The notes: generated from the sequence alone by a model not told the origin. Positions 49,332 through 59,848 are shown, counted from the stretch's first letter. The stretch: DNA of 64,000 nt from Sphingorhabdus sp. YGSMI21 (GCF_002776575.1 NZ_CP022548.1:3363001-3427000); one strand, 5' to 3'. Made by a program: numbers and translations.

Positions 49332-52088
49332 GTGAACGAACAGACCACTCCACCGTCGCCATCCAATATCGAACCGATTGATATCGTCGACGAGATGAAA
49401 ACCAGCTATATGGACTATGCCATGTCGGTCATCGTCAGCCGTGCGCTGCCCGATGTCCGCGACGGTCTGAAGCCGGTCCATCGCCGGATATTATATGCAG
49501 CGCAGGAAGGCGGCATGGTCGCCGGACGGCCCTATCGGAAATGCGCGAAAATCGTCGGTGACGTGATGGGCAATTATCATCCCCATGGCGACAGCGCGAT
49601 CTATATGGCGCTTGCCCGGATGACCCAGGACTGGTCGATGCGCGTGCCGCTGATCGACGGTCAGGGCAATTTCGGATCGATGGATCCGGATATGCCGGCG
49701 TCGATGCGTTATACCGAAGCGCGACTGAACAAGGTTTCCAATTTCCTGCTCAACGATCTCGACAAGGACACTGTCGATTTCATTCCCAATTATGATGGCA
49801 GCCTGCAGGAGCCAAGCGTGCTCCCGGCCCGCTTCCCCAATCTGCTGGTCAATGGCGCCGGCGGTATCGCGGTCGGCATGGCGACCAATATCCCGCCGCA
49901 CAATCTGGGTGAGGTGATCAACGCCAGCCTCGCCTATATCGAAAATCCCGGCATCACGATTGACGAGTTGATCGAAATTGTGCCCGGTCCCGATTTCCCG
50001 ACCGCGCCGTTGATCCTCGGCCAGTCCGGCGCCCGCGCGGCCTACAAGGATGGCCGCGGATCGATCATGATGCGCGCCCGCCACGAGATCGAGGAAGGAC
50101 GCGGCGACAAGCGCTCGATTGTCCTGACATCGATCCCCTTTCAGGTCGGCAAGTCCGGTCTGGTCGAAAAAATCGCCGAAGCCGCGAAAGACAAGCGCAT
50201 CGAGGGCGTCTCCGACATCCGCGACGAATCCAGCCGCGCCGGTGTCCGCGTGGTCATCGAGCTGAAACGCGACGCGACCCCGGATGTGGTGCTCAACCAG
50301 ATATGGCGCTTCACCCCTGCCCAGTCGAGCTTCCCGGCCAATATGCTTGCGATTCGCGGCGGCCGCCCCGAAGTGTTGACGCTGCGCGACATTATCGAAT
50401 CCTTCGTCAAATTCCGCGAGGAAGTGATCACCCGCCGCACCAAGTTTGAACTGAACAAGGCGCGCGAGCGGGCGCATATCTTGCTCGGTCTGGTGGTTGC
50501 AGTCACCAATATGGACGAAGTCGTGCGGATCATCCGCGGTTCCTCCACCCCGGCCGAAGCACGCGAATCCCTGCTCCGCCGCGAATGGCCGATCGCCGAG
50601 ATTGCCGCCTATATCCGGCTGGTCGAAGCGACCGAAACCGATGTCGAGGGCGACAGCTACAAATTGTCGCCGGTCCAGGTGAAAGCCATATTGGATCTGC
50701 GTTTGCAGAAACTGACGGCGCTCGGCCGCGAGGAAATCGGCGACGAGTTGAAAGAACTGGCCGCCGCTATCGAGGAATATCTCGCTATACTGGCCGACCG
50801 CGCGAAACTCTATGCGGTGATGCGCGAAGAACTGGAAGAAGTGCGCGACCAGTTCGCCACGCCGCGCCTCTCCGAGATAACCGCAGCCTGGGACGGTCTG
50901 GAAGACGAAGATCTGATGGAACGGTCCGAAATGGTCGTGACCGTCACCCATGGCGGCTATATCAAGCGGACACCGCTCGATACATTCCGTGCGCAGCGTC
51001 GCGGCGGCAAAGGCCGCGCCGGCATGGCGACCAAGGACGAGGATGCGGTCACCGAATTGTTCGTGACCTCGACCCATACGCCGGTGCTGTTCTTCTCGAC
51101 CCACGGCAAAGTCTATCGCCTGAAAGTCTGGAAATTGCCGGAAGGCGGACCGCAGACCAAGGGCCGGCCGATGATCAACCTGCTGCCGCTGGCAGACGGG
51201 GAAACCATTTCGACTGTCTTGCCATTGCCGGAAGACGAAGCCGAATGGGCCGATCTGCACGTCATGTTCGCGACCGCCAAGGGCAGCGTCCGGCGCAACA
51301 GCATGGACAGCTTCACCAACGTGCCATCCAACGGCAAATTCGCGATGAAATTTGACGAGGGCAGCGAAGACCGCCTGATCGGCGTGAAGCTGCTGACCGA
51401 TGATGACGATGTTTTGCTCGCGACCAAGAACGGCAAGGCGATTCGGTTCGCAGGTGATGCGGTCCGCTCCTTCCAGAGCCGGACATCGACCGGCGTCCGC
51501 GGTATCGCGCTGAAGGGCGACGACGAGGTTATCTCGCTGTCCGTCCTGCGCGGTTTCGAAGCCTCGACCGAGGAGCGCGACCAGTATCTCAAGGCGGCTC
51601 CGTGGAAGGACAATGAAAACGCACCCGAACTGTCCGCCGAGCGCATGGCCGAATTCAGCGAGACCGAGGATTTCATCCTTACCGTCTGCGCCAATGGCTA
51701 TGGCAAGCGGTCCAGCGCCTATGAATATCGCCAGTCCGGTCGCGGTGGCCAGGGCATTCTCAACATCGACAATATCGAGCGTAATGGCACGGTTGTCGCC
51801 AGCTTCCGGGCGTCGGATGACGAACAGGTCATGCTGGTGACCGACCAGGCCAAGCTGATCCGCATGAAGGTCGCAGACATGCGCGTGATTGGCCGGAACA
51901 GCTCGGGCGTCAAATTGTTCGACGTCGCCAAGGGCGAACATGTCGTCGGCGCGGCCAAGATTGACGAGGAAGAAGAACCGGAAAACGAAGCGGAAGACGC
52001 AGTGGTCGAGGAAATGGTCGATCAGGGCGTTTCCGACGGTGACGTTGCGGCTGAGCCAGAAGCTCCGGAAGAAGACAGCGCCGAATGA
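49332..52088 (+). CDS. gyrA: DNA gyrase subunit A
   Basis: 918 aa from a GTG start. Type IIA topoisomerase A subunit: breakage-reunion domain with catalytic Tyr127 in MRYTEARL (E. coli Tyr122 equivalent), and the C-terminal wrapping domain carrying the GyrA box QRRGGKG near residue 556-562, which separates it from ParC. It ends with an acidic tail ([16 protein letters not shown] region). In the quinolone region, residue 88 is Ser (E. coli 83) but residue 92 (E. coli 87) is Met (codon ATG 49605-49607) rather than Asp. Downstream is a REP-like palindrome. Confidence 0.98.
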   Translation: MNEQTTPPSPSNIEPIDIVDEMKTSYMDYAMSVIVSRALPDVRDGLKPVHRRILYAAQEGGMVAGRPYRKCAKIVGDVMGNYHPHGDSAIYMALARMTQDWSMRVPLIDGQGNFGSMDPDMPASMRYTEARLNKVSNFLLNDLDKDTVDFIPNYDGSLQEPSVLPARFPNLLVNGAGGIAVGMATNIPPHNLGEVINASLAYIENPGITIDELIEIVPGPDFPTAPLILGQSGARAAYKDGRGSIMMRARHEIEEGRGDKRSIVLTSIPFQVGKSGLVEKIAEAAKDKRIEGVSDIRDESSRAGVRVVIELKRDATPDVVLNQIWRFTPAQSSFPANMLAIRGGRPEVLTLRDIIESFVKFREEVITRRTKFELNKARERAHILLGLVVAVTNMDEVVRIIRGSSTPAEARESLLRREWPIAEIAAYIRLVEATETDVEGDSYKLSPVQVKAILDLRLQKLTALGREEIGDELKELAAAIEEYLAILADRAKLYAVMREELEEVRDQFATPRLSEITAAWDGLEDEDLMERSEMVVTVTHGGYIKRTPLDTFRAQRRGGKGRAGMATKDEDAVTELFVTSTHTPVLFFSTHGKVYRLKVWKLPEGGPQTKGRPMINLLPLADGETISTVLPLPEDEAEWADLHVMFATAKGSVRRNSMDSFTNVPSNGKFAMKFDEGSEDRLIGVKLLTDDDDVLLATKNGKAIRFAGDAVRSFQSRTSTGVRGIALKGDDEVISLSVLRGFEASTEERDQYLKAAPWKDNENAPELSAERMAEFSETEDFILTVCANGYGKRSSAYEYRQSGRGGQGILNIDNIERNGTVVASFRASDDEQVMLVTDQAKLIRMKVADMRVIGRNSSGVKLFDVAKGEHVVGAAKIDEEEEPENEAEDAVVEEMVDQGVSDGDVAAEPEAPEEDSAE

Positions 52089-52095
52089 TCTAATG

Positions 52096-52167
52096 CCGTT
52101 CGTCCTGAGCTTGTCGAAGGACGCCTCTCACTAGAAAGAGGTGCTTCGACAGGCTCCGCACGAACGG
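52096..52167. repeat. REP-like palindromic repeat downstream of gyrA
   Basis: A 72-bp imperfect palindrome from CCGTTCGTCCTGAGC (left) to CACGAACGG (right), with inner arms TTGTCGAAGGAC and GTGCTTCGACAGG and a central CCTCT...AGAGG hairpin. This is the well-known short dispersed REP-type repeat common in sphingomonads and other proteobacteria. It lies between gyrA and the dioxygenase gene and probably acts as a transcription-end structure. Confidence 0.8.
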
Positions 52168-52188
52168 AAAATGTAGAAGGGAAAGCCG

Positions 52189-53025
52189 ATGAAGGTTACA
52201 CCGTCCGGGCAGGCCTGCGGGGCCGAGGTAACTGGCATCGACCTGACCTTGCCGCTTTCTTCGGAACAGATTGAGCACATACGCATCGCCTGGCTGAAAC
52301 ATCATGTTTTGTCCTTTCCGGACCAAGCCATGGATGATGATGATCTGGAGCGATTCACGCGCTATTTCGGTGCCTTCGGCCACGACCCGTTTTTCGACCC
52401 TATCGAAGGCCGCCAGCACATCGCCGCAATCCGCCGCGATGCCGACGAGACATCGCCTTTGTTCGCCGAAAACTGGCACAGCGATTGGAGCTTTCAGGAG
52501 CATCCGCCTGCGGGAACCTGTCTGCTCGGCATCACCATTCCCCCCGTCGGCGGCGACACATTATTCGCAAACCAGCACGCTGCGCTGGATGCAATGCTGC
52601 CCGACATGCGCGCTCGCTATGAAGACCTGACCGCGATTCACAGCGCCGGACTCGCCTACGCCCCCGATGGTGCCTATGGCGAGAAGGACGAGGGCCGCAG
52701 CATGGCAATCCGTCCCGATGAGTCCGCGCGCGAAACCCAGACACACCCGCTGGTTCGCGACCATCCTGAAACCGGCCGCCCCGGACTGTTCAGCTGTCTG
52801 GGCTATATTATCGGCTTCGAAGGCGTGGCGCAGGAAGAAGCCCTGCCCCTGCTCCAGCGATTATATGCCTGGCAGAGCCGCGAGGAATTTATTTATCGCC
52901 ACAAGTGGCAAGCCGGGATGCTGGTCATGTGGGACAATCGGTCGGTCCTGCACTGCGCGACCGGTGGCTATGACGGGCACGACCGGCTTTTGCACCGGAC
53001 CACGATTGCCGCTTATCAGGCGTGA
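52189..53025 (+). CDS. TauD/TfdA-family Fe(II)/2-oxoglutarate dioxygenase
   Basis: 278 aa. The iron facial triad is visible: H97-x-D99 in HSDWSF, and the distal His (about 269) in LLHRTTIAAY. A 2-oxoglutarate-binding Arg follows at 270. PPAGTCLLGITIPPVGGDTLFANQHAA is a typical TauD segment. Taurine or an alkylsulfonate is a common substrate class but specificity is not known. AAGGGAAAGCCG precedes ATG 52189. Convergent and overlapping by 10 bp with the YhhN gene. Confidence 0.9.
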   Translation: MKVTPSGQACGAEVTGIDLTLPLSSEQIEHIRIAWLKHHVLSFPDQAMDDDDLERFTRYFGAFGHDPFFDPIEGRQHIAAIRRDADETSPLFAENWHSDWSFQEHPPAGTCLLGITIPPVGGDTLFANQHAALDAMLPDMRARYEDLTAIHSAGLAYAPDGAYGEKDEGRSMAIRPDESARETQTHPLVRDHPETGRPGLFSCLGYIIGFEGVAQEEALPLLQRLYAWQSREEFIYRHKWQAGMLVMWDNRSVLHCATGGYDGHDRLLHRTTIAAYQA

Positions 53026-53705
53026 ACCGGATCGGCGCTGTCGGCGGCCATTTCGTGGCGCAGGGTTCGGACGATGCCGGTCGCGATCATGAACTGGCCA
53101 AAATAATATAGGGGCCAGACCAGCAGGGTCGGAATGAAGCTGTTTTCCAATGCCCCCATCCGCGCGAAGATCAGCAGATCGGAAACCAGGAACATGATCG
53201 CGCCCGCGCCGACCTGATAGCGCGAAAAGCGACTTGTCCAGGCCATGGATGCCATCACCGCCACCGACAGGCAATAGAGTCCGACAACCAGGGCATCGGC
53301 CCTGTTGGATGGCAATGCCCAGGCGATGAAGACCGAGAGTGGTACCAGAAGAATCGCGAAGATTTTCTGGCTCAGCCCCAATTTGTGGCGACGATAGCGC
53401 GAATAGAAACCGATGGCGATCAGATGGCCAATCATGAACGCGCCCGCGCCGATCCGCATGTCATATTCCAGCGTCATGTCGCCAATCGCGCCAAATGCCA
53501 TGATTGCCCCGACGATCTTGCCATCCAGCCGGTGCAACCGGACCAGAGCGTATATCGCCAGAAAGCTGACGCCGAGCCCCTTCCAGAGGACAATCAGCGG
53601 TTCCGGCAGTTCCGGGCTGTTGAGCACGCAGGCGAAATAATAGCTGATGCCGAACAGCAGGCTGAGCAGCAGGAACGGTCGGTTTTCGGCAAATGCACTT
53701 TTCAT
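53016..53705 (-). CDS. YhhN/TMEM86-family membrane protein (lysoplasmalogenase-like)
   Basis: 229 aa with about eight membrane helices. FGAIGDMTLEYD near residue 70-81 and MFLVSDLLIFARM near 170-182 hold the two conserved acidic residues of the YhhN family. Some members hydrolyse lysoplasmalogens; the function of the bacterial protein here is not established. Start ATG 53705. Confidence 0.87.
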   Translation of the reverse strand: MKSAFAENRPFLLLSLLFGISYYFACVLNSPELPEPLIVLWKGLGVSFLAIYALVRLHRLDGKIVGAIMAFGAIGDMTLEYDMRIGAGAFMIGHLIAIGFYSRYRRHKLGLSQKIFAILLVPLSVFIAWALPSNRADALVVGLYCLSVAVMASMAWTSRFSRYQVGAGAIMFLVSDLLIFARMGALENSFIPTLLVWPLYYFGQFMIATGIVRTLRHEMAADSADPVHA

Positions 53706-53802
53706 CGGATTCTGGTCTCCCCCTCGTCGCAGCCGTCTCTAACATGCAACAAGCCGGACTGCCAGATTGACATTGCGGCGCTGGCGCAACACTAAGGCGC
53801 GC

Positions 53803-55155
53803 ATGACACAAGTACATATTATCGGCGGCGGACTCGCCGGGTCGGAAGCAGCATGGCAACTCGCGGAACAGGGCGTAAAAGTCCGCCTTTCCGAGATGCG
53901 GGGTGGCGGCGACATGACCCCGGCCCATCAGACCGAGGGTCTGGCCGAACTGGTTTGCTCGAACAGCTTCCGCTCCGATGACGCGGAGAAAAACGCCGTC
54001 GGCCTGCTGCATCAGGAAATGCGCGACCTCAATTCGATCATCATCGGCGAAGGCGACAAGCACCGCCTGCCCGCCGGATCGGCGCTGGCTGTCGACCGCG
54101 ATCATTTTTCGGAAGGCGTAACCAAGCGGCTGAGCGAACATCCCAATATCGAGGTGGTGCGCGAGCGAATCGACCAGCTGCCCGAAAGCGGACTGACCAT
54201 CGTCGCTACGGGACCGCTTACCGCCATGACCTTGGCCGAGAGCATCGGCGCGGCAACGGGAGAGGACTCCCTCGCCTTTTTCGATGCCATTGCCCCGATC
54301 GTCTATAAGGACAGCATCAACATGGACATCGCTTGGATGCAGTCGCGCTGGGACAAGGTCGGACCGGAAGGCGACGGCAAGGATTATATCAACTGCCCGA
54401 TGACCCGCGAGCAATATGAAGCCTTCATCCAGGGCCTGCTCGACGGCGAGAAAACCGACTTCAAGGAATGGGAAAAGAATACGCCCTATTTCGAAGGCTG
54501 TATGCCGATCGAAGTCATGGCCTCGCGCGGTCCGGAAACATTGCGCTTTGGCCCGATGAAGCCGGTCGGACTGACCAACGCCCATACCGGCGAGAGCGCC
54601 TATGCCGTGGTCCAGTTGCGGCAGGACAATGCGCTCGGCACGCTGTGGAACATAGTCGGCTTCCAGACCAAGCTCAAATATGGCGCGCAGGCGGAATTGC
54701 TCAAGACGATTCCCGGCCTCGAAAATGCCGAATTCGCGCGGATGGGCGGACTGCACCGCAACACGTTCATCAACGCGCCAAAACTGCTCGACCAGGAATT
54801 GCGCCTCAAAAAAGCGCCGCATATCCGCTTTGCCGGACAGATCACCGGCTGCGAAGGCTATGTCGAAAGTTCGGCGGTCGGGCTGATGGTTGGCCGGATG
54901 GTCGCAGCAGAAATCCGCGGCGAGCCCTTCACCCTGCCCCCGCAGACCACCGCGTTCGGCGCATTGCTGTCCCATATCACCGGCGGTGCCGATGCGCGCG
55001 ACTATCAGCCGATGAACGTCAACTTCGGTCTTTTCCCGCCCTTCGAGCAGCGGATCAAGAAGAAGGAACGCAAGGAAGCCTATACGACCAGAGCCCGGAC
55101 CGATTTCGCCCAATGGCTGCAACCCCTGTCGTCAGAGGGCGTGCAACTCGCCTAG
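53803..55155 (+). CDS. trmFO: Methylenetetrahydrofolate-tRNA-(uracil-54-C5)-methyltransferase TrmFO
   Basis: 450 aa flavoprotein making m5U54 in the tRNA T-loop using methylene-THF. N-terminal FAD motif [18 protein letters not shown] (4-21), then [22 protein letters not shown], the family signature. [28 protein letters not shown] near 231-258 and [19 protein letters not shown] near 345-363 are conserved. ATG 53803 (MTQVHIIGG) is the normal start; an upstream ATG at 53767 adds 12 unlikely residues. Convergent with the EF-hand gene (4-bp overlap of stops). Confidence 0.97.
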   Translation: MTQVHIIGGGLAGSEAAWQLAEQGVKVRLSEMRGGGDMTPAHQTEGLAELVCSNSFRSDDAEKNAVGLLHQEMRDLNSIIIGEGDKHRLPAGSALAVDRDHFSEGVTKRLSEHPNIEVVRERIDQLPESGLTIVATGPLTAMTLAESIGAATGEDSLAFFDAIAPIVYKDSINMDIAWMQSRWDKVGPEGDGKDYINCPMTREQYEAFIQGLLDGEKTDFKEWEKNTPYFEGCMPIEVMASRGPETLRFGPMKPVGLTNAHTGESAYAVVQLRQDNALGTLWNIVGFQTKLKYGAQAELLKTIPGLENAEFARMGGLHRNTFINAPKLLDQELRLKKAPHIRFAGQITGCEGYVESSAVGLMVGRMVAAEIRGEPFTLPPQTTAFGALLSHITGGADARDYQPMNVNFGLFPPFEQRIKKKERKEAYTTRARTDFAQWLQPLSSEGVQLA

Positions 55156-55610
55156 CATTTGCACCGCGACACTGATCGTTTCGGCCTTGTCGTCCGGAAT
55201 TCCGTGCGGGTCAGCCGGCCGTTTCCATCGCTGTCCGCGCCGGCAAAGCGCTCGCTGGTGGAAATCGCCCATTCCTCGAAGGTCAGCAGATTGTTGCCGT
55301 CCGTATCCAGCTTGCGGAACGCGTCGGTCCGGCTGCTCATCATTTCCAGACGGGTGATCGCCTCGTCGCGATTGCGGTCATAGCGGTTGAACCGCATTTC
55401 CTCCCGCGTCGCCTTATAGGCTTCCGGCGGCGTCGGCCCGACCGTCTCGGCGTCCGGGTCGGCAACCGGCAGGATTTCGGGATCAGGCTGTTCCGGCGGT
55501 GGCGGTGCCTCGGGTATCGGAATATCCTGGCCCTCCGCCCCGATCCACAGAAACAGGCCTGCGGTCAGCAGCAGCAACATCCCGGCGGCACCGGCGAGAA
55601 ATTTTGTCAT
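55152..55610 (-). CDS. Membrane-anchored EF-hand protein
   Basis: 152 aa. N-terminal membrane helix ([15 protein letters not shown], about 10-25) and a Pro-rich linker (30-60). Three EF-hand-type loops follow: [24 protein letters not shown] and [12 protein letters not shown]; the latter two match the canonical D-x-D-G-x-G/N loop. It probably binds calcium in the periplasm. No recognisable enzymatic domain. Confidence 0.82.
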   Translation of the reverse strand: MTKFLAGAAGMLLLLTAGLFLWIGAEGQDIPIPEAPPPPEQPDPEILPVADPDAETVGPTPPEAYKATREEMRFNRYDRNRDEAITRLEMMSSRTDAFRKLDTDGNNLLTFEEWAISTSERFAGADSDGNGRLTRTEFRTTRPKRSVSRCKC

Positions 55611-55648
55611 GGGCCCAATCCGCTGTGGAGCGGCGACCGGTCCAGGGT

Positions 55649-56320
55649 CTAGCGGCCAGCAATCCCGTGCCAGATGATACGCGCGGCGCTGGCCGGACTA
55701 TAAAGATCGGCAGCCAGTTGCCCCTTTCTAACATCGTGGATCATCAGTTTGCAGAGGATTGAGAGCGGTCGTCCGCTTCTGTCAAAATCCGGTGCGCCCT
55801 GGGATTTCACGATGGTGCTGCAGCGATCGAACGCCGATTGCCGCATCCCGGCATCCGAACAATGACGGGCAAAATCCCACAGGGCCCAGGCCCGCGCCAG
55901 TTCAGCCTGCCGGGGGTTCAGTAATTGCTCATCCGCGAGTCCGAACGCGAAGAAGCCACGACCGCGCGCGGCAGAATAATTGTCAAACTCGCGGTCGCCC
56001 CAGGGGAAGTCGTCCAGCATCGCTTCCCAGCCATCGAGCAACGTCAGAAGCGGCGCAAGATTCTCTCCCTGTTCCTCAAGCATATTGAGCTCAGCGACCA
56101 GCGGTTCGCCCGCCGGTCTCTCCGCCGCCGGCTTGGTTAAAATATCACGCCACCAGGTTAACCGCATCTGTCCAATCAATATTTCCGAAGTCGACCGGAT
56201 TATATCGGCGAAACGGGCATCGAGCGCGAACAGCAAAGCGTATCGGGGCCGTTGCCCCTGCTTTGCATAAGCGTGAATCAACCTGTGGATAGGTTCCAGT
56301 TGTAAAACCGTGTCAGACAT
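55649..56320 (-). CDS. Squalene/phytoene synthase-family protein, short form
   Basis: 223 aa. The SQS_PSY family motifs are visible: RYALLFALDARFADIIRSTSEILIGQMRLTWWRD near 28-60, DNYSAARGRGFFAFGLADEQ (a reduced second aspartate-rich region) and ARAWALWDFARHC. The canonical DxxxD first motif is not clear, and the protein is shorter than real squalene or phytoene synthases (about 280 aa). An assembly-factor (NDUFAF6-like) role is possible; an enzyme role is not supported. Confidence 0.78.
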   Translation of the reverse strand: MSDTVLQLEPIHRLIHAYAKQGQRPRYALLFALDARFADIIRSTSEILIGQMRLTWWRDILTKPAAERPAGEPLVAELNMLEEQGENLAPLLTLLDGWEAMLDDFPWGDREFDNYSAARGRGFFAFGLADEQLLNPRQAELARAWALWDFARHCSDAGMRQSAFDRCSTIVKSQGAPDFDRSGRPLSILCKLMIHDVRKGQLAADLYSPASAARIIWHGIAGR

Positions 56321-56489
56321 GGACGTGGCGTCAACGGTTTTCTGCGAAAAATCAAGGTAAACATGGTCTTAACCATGCCTATTGCGCCGTCACTAACCCT
56401 TTTCTCGCTATCAGGCACACCGCACTGAAATGGGATGGCGCTGCTGTTCGCATATAAATCAAGGGCATGGCATGGTTAACAGGAACAAG

Positions 56490-58523
56490 ATGAAAACAGC
56501 GAAGTCTTTTTTGCAAGAGCTGCGTTCAAATACTGCCGGCAACACGCTTGCCATGGCCGGCATGGCGATATTCCCGCTTGCCGCCATGATCGGCGGTGGT
56601 GTCGATGTCAGCCGTATCTATCTGGTGCAGACGCGTCTGCAGCAGGCATGCGATGCCGGCGCGCTGGCGGGCCGGCGCCAGATGGGCAGCGGCAACTGGA
56701 CCGCAACCAGCAACACATCCGCCCAGAATATGTTCAAGGCCAATTTCGAGACCGATGCCTTCGGATCCTATGACGGGACATCCTCCTTTTCCGAAAATGC
56801 CGGAACGGTAACCGGCATTGCCTCGGTGAAAGTCGACATGGCGGTGATGCAGATGTTCGGCTTCGGTACCAAGGATGTGTCCGTCGAATGCGATGCTTCG
56901 ATGAGCATTCCCAATACCGACGTCATGTTCGTTCTGGATACGACCGGCTCGATGAACTGTCCGGACACCGGCTCTTCCTATTGCAGCAACAACGGCAACA
57001 GAGAAGCTTCAAACGCCAGAATTCGCGGACTGCGTTCGGCAGTGAAATGTTTCTACGAAACCCTGGCAAAAAGAAATAGCGACGAGGATTGCGGATCGAC
57101 ACCGGCTGCGGGCAGCGAGAACACGGCCCATCTTCGCTTCGGCTTCGTTCCCTACAGCACCAATGTGAATGTCGGAAAGCTTCTGCCCAATGATTATATT
57201 GCCGACCGCTGGACCTACCAGTCGCGCGAGGCGGTAACCCGGCTGGAAAATGTCGTCGTCGATTATACGCCGGGAACACCATATCTCTATGGCAGCACAT
57301 TCTATTACGATGGCGGCTGGAGCGGCAGATCAACGATCGACACCCATTATGATGTCCGCAACAGAAACGCCTGCAATGACCTTCAGCCCGAAGATTATGA
57401 CGATATGTCGGATTCGGAAGGGTCCAGATATAATGAATATACCTGGACGTCGGGCGGTCAGCAGATCACCCGTTGGTATACCGACGTAAGAGGCAGCAGA
57501 TATGATTATAGCACCAGCTACAGCAGCCGGAACGATCGGTGCCAAATCAGACTGCGGACGCGGGACATTGTCGAGCAACGTGAATATCGGCAGGTCAATA
57601 CGCCAGTATATGAACAGCAGCAGGTGTTTTCGCATTATGATTACAAGCCAGTCACCTTCAACGTCAGCGGCCTGAAGGCCGGGGGATCGACGTGGAACGG
57701 TTCGGTCGATCTACCCGTCGGCAACGAGGGTCTGGATACCGGCGTATCCTGGGACGGCTGTATTGAAGAACGGCAAACCGTCAGGACCACCAGTTTCAGC
57801 CCGATACCGGTTGCAGCCTATGATCTCGACATCGACCGCATGCCGACCACTGGCGATCCCGCCACCCAATGGGGCCCGCTTCTTGAGACTGCGGTCTGGG
57901 GCAGATATGACAATTATGGCAACCGGACCAGCGGAACGGTCTCCACATCCAACAATCTGAGCCGCAACTTTAGTTATACTTGTGCGAACGAAGCCCGCAA
58001 ATTGCAGCGCTGGGATACACCATCCGATTTCGATGCCTATCTGGATGATCTCGATGCTATCGGCAGCACCTATCATGATATCGGGCTGATCTGGGGCGCG
58101 CGCCTGCTGTCGCCGACCGGAATTTTCTCTTCGGAAAATGCCGCATCGGATACCGGCGGAGCGATCGACCGTCACCTGATCTTCATGACCGACGGCGACA
58201 CCGTGACCAGCAGCACGCAATATACGTCCTACGGGGTGGAATGGTATGATCGCCGCAGAACTTCGGCGAACAGCGCGCCATCGACCAGTGATCTGACGAC
58301 CCAGGTCAACAGCCGTTTCCTGGCGATGTGCAACGCGATCAAGAACAAGAATATCACCTTGTGGGTGGTCTCCTTCGGCAATGGCGTGAGCGCTGGTTCG
58401 ATAACCAACCTGCGCAATTGCGCCACTTCCGGGAAATTCTACAACGCCAGCAACAGCGCCGAGCTGCTGACCAATTTCCGCTCCATCGCGAACGACATCT
58501 CGCAACTGAGACTGACCAACTGA
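56490..58523 (+). CDS. TadG-like VWA-domain pilus-associated protein
   Basis: 677 aa. N-terminal TadE/G-like membrane segment (TLAMAGMAIFPLAAMIGGGVDVSR, about 19-42) and an Ala/Gly-rich QTRLQQACDAGALAGRRQM stretch typical of Flp/Tad pseudopilin-related proteins. The VWA domain starts with MFVLDTTGSMN; MIDAS residues D150, T152, S154. A long Tyr/Arg/Ser-rich insertion (about 260-430) separates VWA strands. The second half carries DRHLIFMTDGDTVTSS and VVSFGNGVSAGSI. ATG 56490 has AGGA 5 nt upstream. Overlaps the next gene by TGATG. Confidence 0.85.
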   Translation: MKTAKSFLQELRSNTAGNTLAMAGMAIFPLAAMIGGGVDVSRIYLVQTRLQQACDAGALAGRRQMGSGNWTATSNTSAQNMFKANFETDAFGSYDGTSSFSENAGTVTGIASVKVDMAVMQMFGFGTKDVSVECDASMSIPNTDVMFVLDTTGSMNCPDTGSSYCSNNGNREASNARIRGLRSAVKCFYETLAKRNSDEDCGSTPAAGSENTAHLRFGFVPYSTNVNVGKLLPNDYIADRWTYQSREAVTRLENVVVDYTPGTPYLYGSTFYYDGGWSGRSTIDTHYDVRNRNACNDLQPEDYDDMSDSEGSRYNEYTWTSGGQQITRWYTDVRGSRYDYSTSYSSRNDRCQIRLRTRDIVEQREYRQVNTPVYEQQQVFSHYDYKPVTFNVSGLKAGGSTWNGSVDLPVGNEGLDTGVSWDGCIEERQTVRTTSFSPIPVAAYDLDIDRMPTTGDPATQWGPLLETAVWGRYDNYGNRTSGTVSTSNNLSRNFSYTCANEARKLQRWDTPSDFDAYLDDLDAIGSTYHDIGLIWGARLLSPTGIFSSENAASDTGGAIDRHLIFMTDGDTVTSSTQYTSYGVEWYDRRRTSANSAPSTSDLTTQVNSRFLAMCNAIKNKNITLWVVSFGNGVSAGSITNLRNCATSGKFYNASNSAELLTNFRSIANDISQLRLTN

Positions 58524-59131
58524 TGCGGAATTTCCTGACCAAATACCGCGCCCTCAAAAGGGATGATGCCGGTGCAGCGCTGGTTGAATTCGCGCTGGTC
58601 GCGCCGGTCCTCATCCTGTTGATCATGGGCATGCTGGATCTCGGGCACCGGATTTACGCGACGGCGATCCTGCAGGGTTCGGTGCAGAAAGCGGCCCGCG
58701 ATGCCAGTCTTGACGACGGCTCGGCAAATGCCAGCTCGATCGATGATCGGGTCAAGGAACTGATGCTGCCCGTCGTGCAGCCGGAACCGGTTTCGGACTT
58801 TGAATTTACGCGGAAGAATTACAGCGACTTTTCCGACGTCGCGCAGCCGGAAGATTTTACCGACAATAATGGTGACGGTGAGTGCAATAATGGCGAGCCT
58901 TATGACGACGTCAATGGCAATGACAGCTGGGACGCCGACCGCGGCGCCACCGGACAGGGCAATGCCAAGGATGCCGTTCTCTACACCGTCAAGGTGACTT
59001 ACCCGCGGCTGTTTCCCATGGCCGAGCTGATCGGGCTGTCACAGGACGAAGTCATTCAGGCCAGCACCGTTGTCCGGAACCAGCCATTCGGTGAACAGTC
59101 TGACCGGGGAGGGATAAAGAATTGCAGTTGA
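58523..59131 (+). CDS. TadE-like pseudopilin-related protein
   Basis: 202 aa. Start ATG 58523 from the TGATG overlap. DDAGAALVEFALVAPVLILLIMGMLDLGHRIY (about 14-45) is the TadE N-terminal membrane segment. The remainder is periplasmic with an acidic DNNGDGECNNGEPYDDVNGND stretch that could bind calcium. It overlaps the third gene by 10 bp. Second of three TadE/G-like genes transcribed together. Confidence 0.87.
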   Translation: MRNFLTKYRALKRDDAGAALVEFALVAPVLILLIMGMLDLGHRIYATAILQGSVQKAARDASLDDGSANASSIDDRVKELMLPVVQPEPVSDFEFTRKNYSDFSDVAQPEDFTDNNGDGECNNGEPYDDVNGNDSWDADRGATGQGNAKDAVLYTVKVTYPRLFPMAELIGLSQDEVIQASTVVRNQPFGEQSDRGGIKNCS

Positions 59132-59826
59132 ACAGGAAACTCCGCCGGTGGAAGCCCTTGCTGTCCGTCAAACGCACTTTGTCCGCTCTCGCGGTCAATA
59201 CCAGCGGCCTTGCGCTCATCGAACTGGCCTATTCGCTGCCGATATTAATGGGTATCGGCATGTATGGCGCAGAGATTGCCAATGTCGCGATGGTGCGGAT
59301 GCGGGTGAACCAGATTTCCATGCACGCCGCCGACAACGCCTCGCGTATCGGCGAAGGCTCGCTGTTGTCCGAAAAGAAGATTTACGAAAGCGACATCAAC
59401 GACCTGTTTGTCGGCGCGGATCGCCAGGCGGGTAAATATATCGATATATTCGAACATGGCCGGGTCATCATCAGCAGTCTCGAAAAGCACAGCGATGGCG
59501 GCCAATATATCAAATGGCAGCGCTGCAAGGGCAAGAAAGTCCACCAGTCCAGCTATGGCACTGCAGGAGCCAATTCGGCCTCCCGCCCGGTCAACGGCAT
59601 GGGACCCACCGGTGCCAAGGTAACCGCACCCGACGGACAGGCCGTGATTTTCGTCGAAATTTCCTACGACTATCAGCCGCTGATATCGAGCACCTTCACC
59701 AGCACCCGCACGATCACGACGCGCGGAGCCTTCAATGTGCGCGATCGCCGGGACCTGACGCAGATATACAACCAGACGGGCAGCGATCCGGTTGCCAACT
59801 GCAATGTCTATGACGGCGTCAACTAG
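59122..59826 (+). CDS. TadE-like protein, third of the cluster
   Basis: 234 aa from a TTG at 59122 (the best Shine-Dalgarno, GGGGAGGG, lies about 10 nt upstream). NTSGLALIELAYSLPILMGIGMYGAEIANVAM (about 26-57) is a TadE-type signal and membrane segment. The periplasmic part has YDYQPLISSTFTSTRTITTRGAFNVRDRRD, common in TadE-like proteins. No Tad secretion ATPase or prepilin peptidase is in the window. Convergent with pdhB (22-bp gap). Confidence 0.8.
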   Translation: MQLNRKLRRWKPLLSVKRTLSALAVNTSGLALIELAYSLPILMGIGMYGAEIANVAMVRMRVNQISMHAADNASRIGEGSLLSEKKIYESDINDLFVGADRQAGKYIDIFEHGRVIISSLEKHSDGGQYIKWQRCKGKKVHQSSYGTAGANSASRPVNGMGPTGAKVTAPDGQAVIFVEISYDYQPLISSTFTSTRTITTRGAFNVRDRRDLTQIYNQTGSDPVANCNVYDGVN

Positions 59827-59848
59827 ACCCGGTTAGAACAGCGCGACT

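Noticed and set aside
49491..51941. 816-codon minus-strand open reading opposite gyrA
   Set aside because: Antisense to gyrA; composition is a shadow of gyrA codon usage, no domains.
53461..55122. 553-codon minus-strand open reading opposite trmFO
   Set aside because: Antisense to trmFO and in part overlapping the YhhN gene in another frame; no domain.
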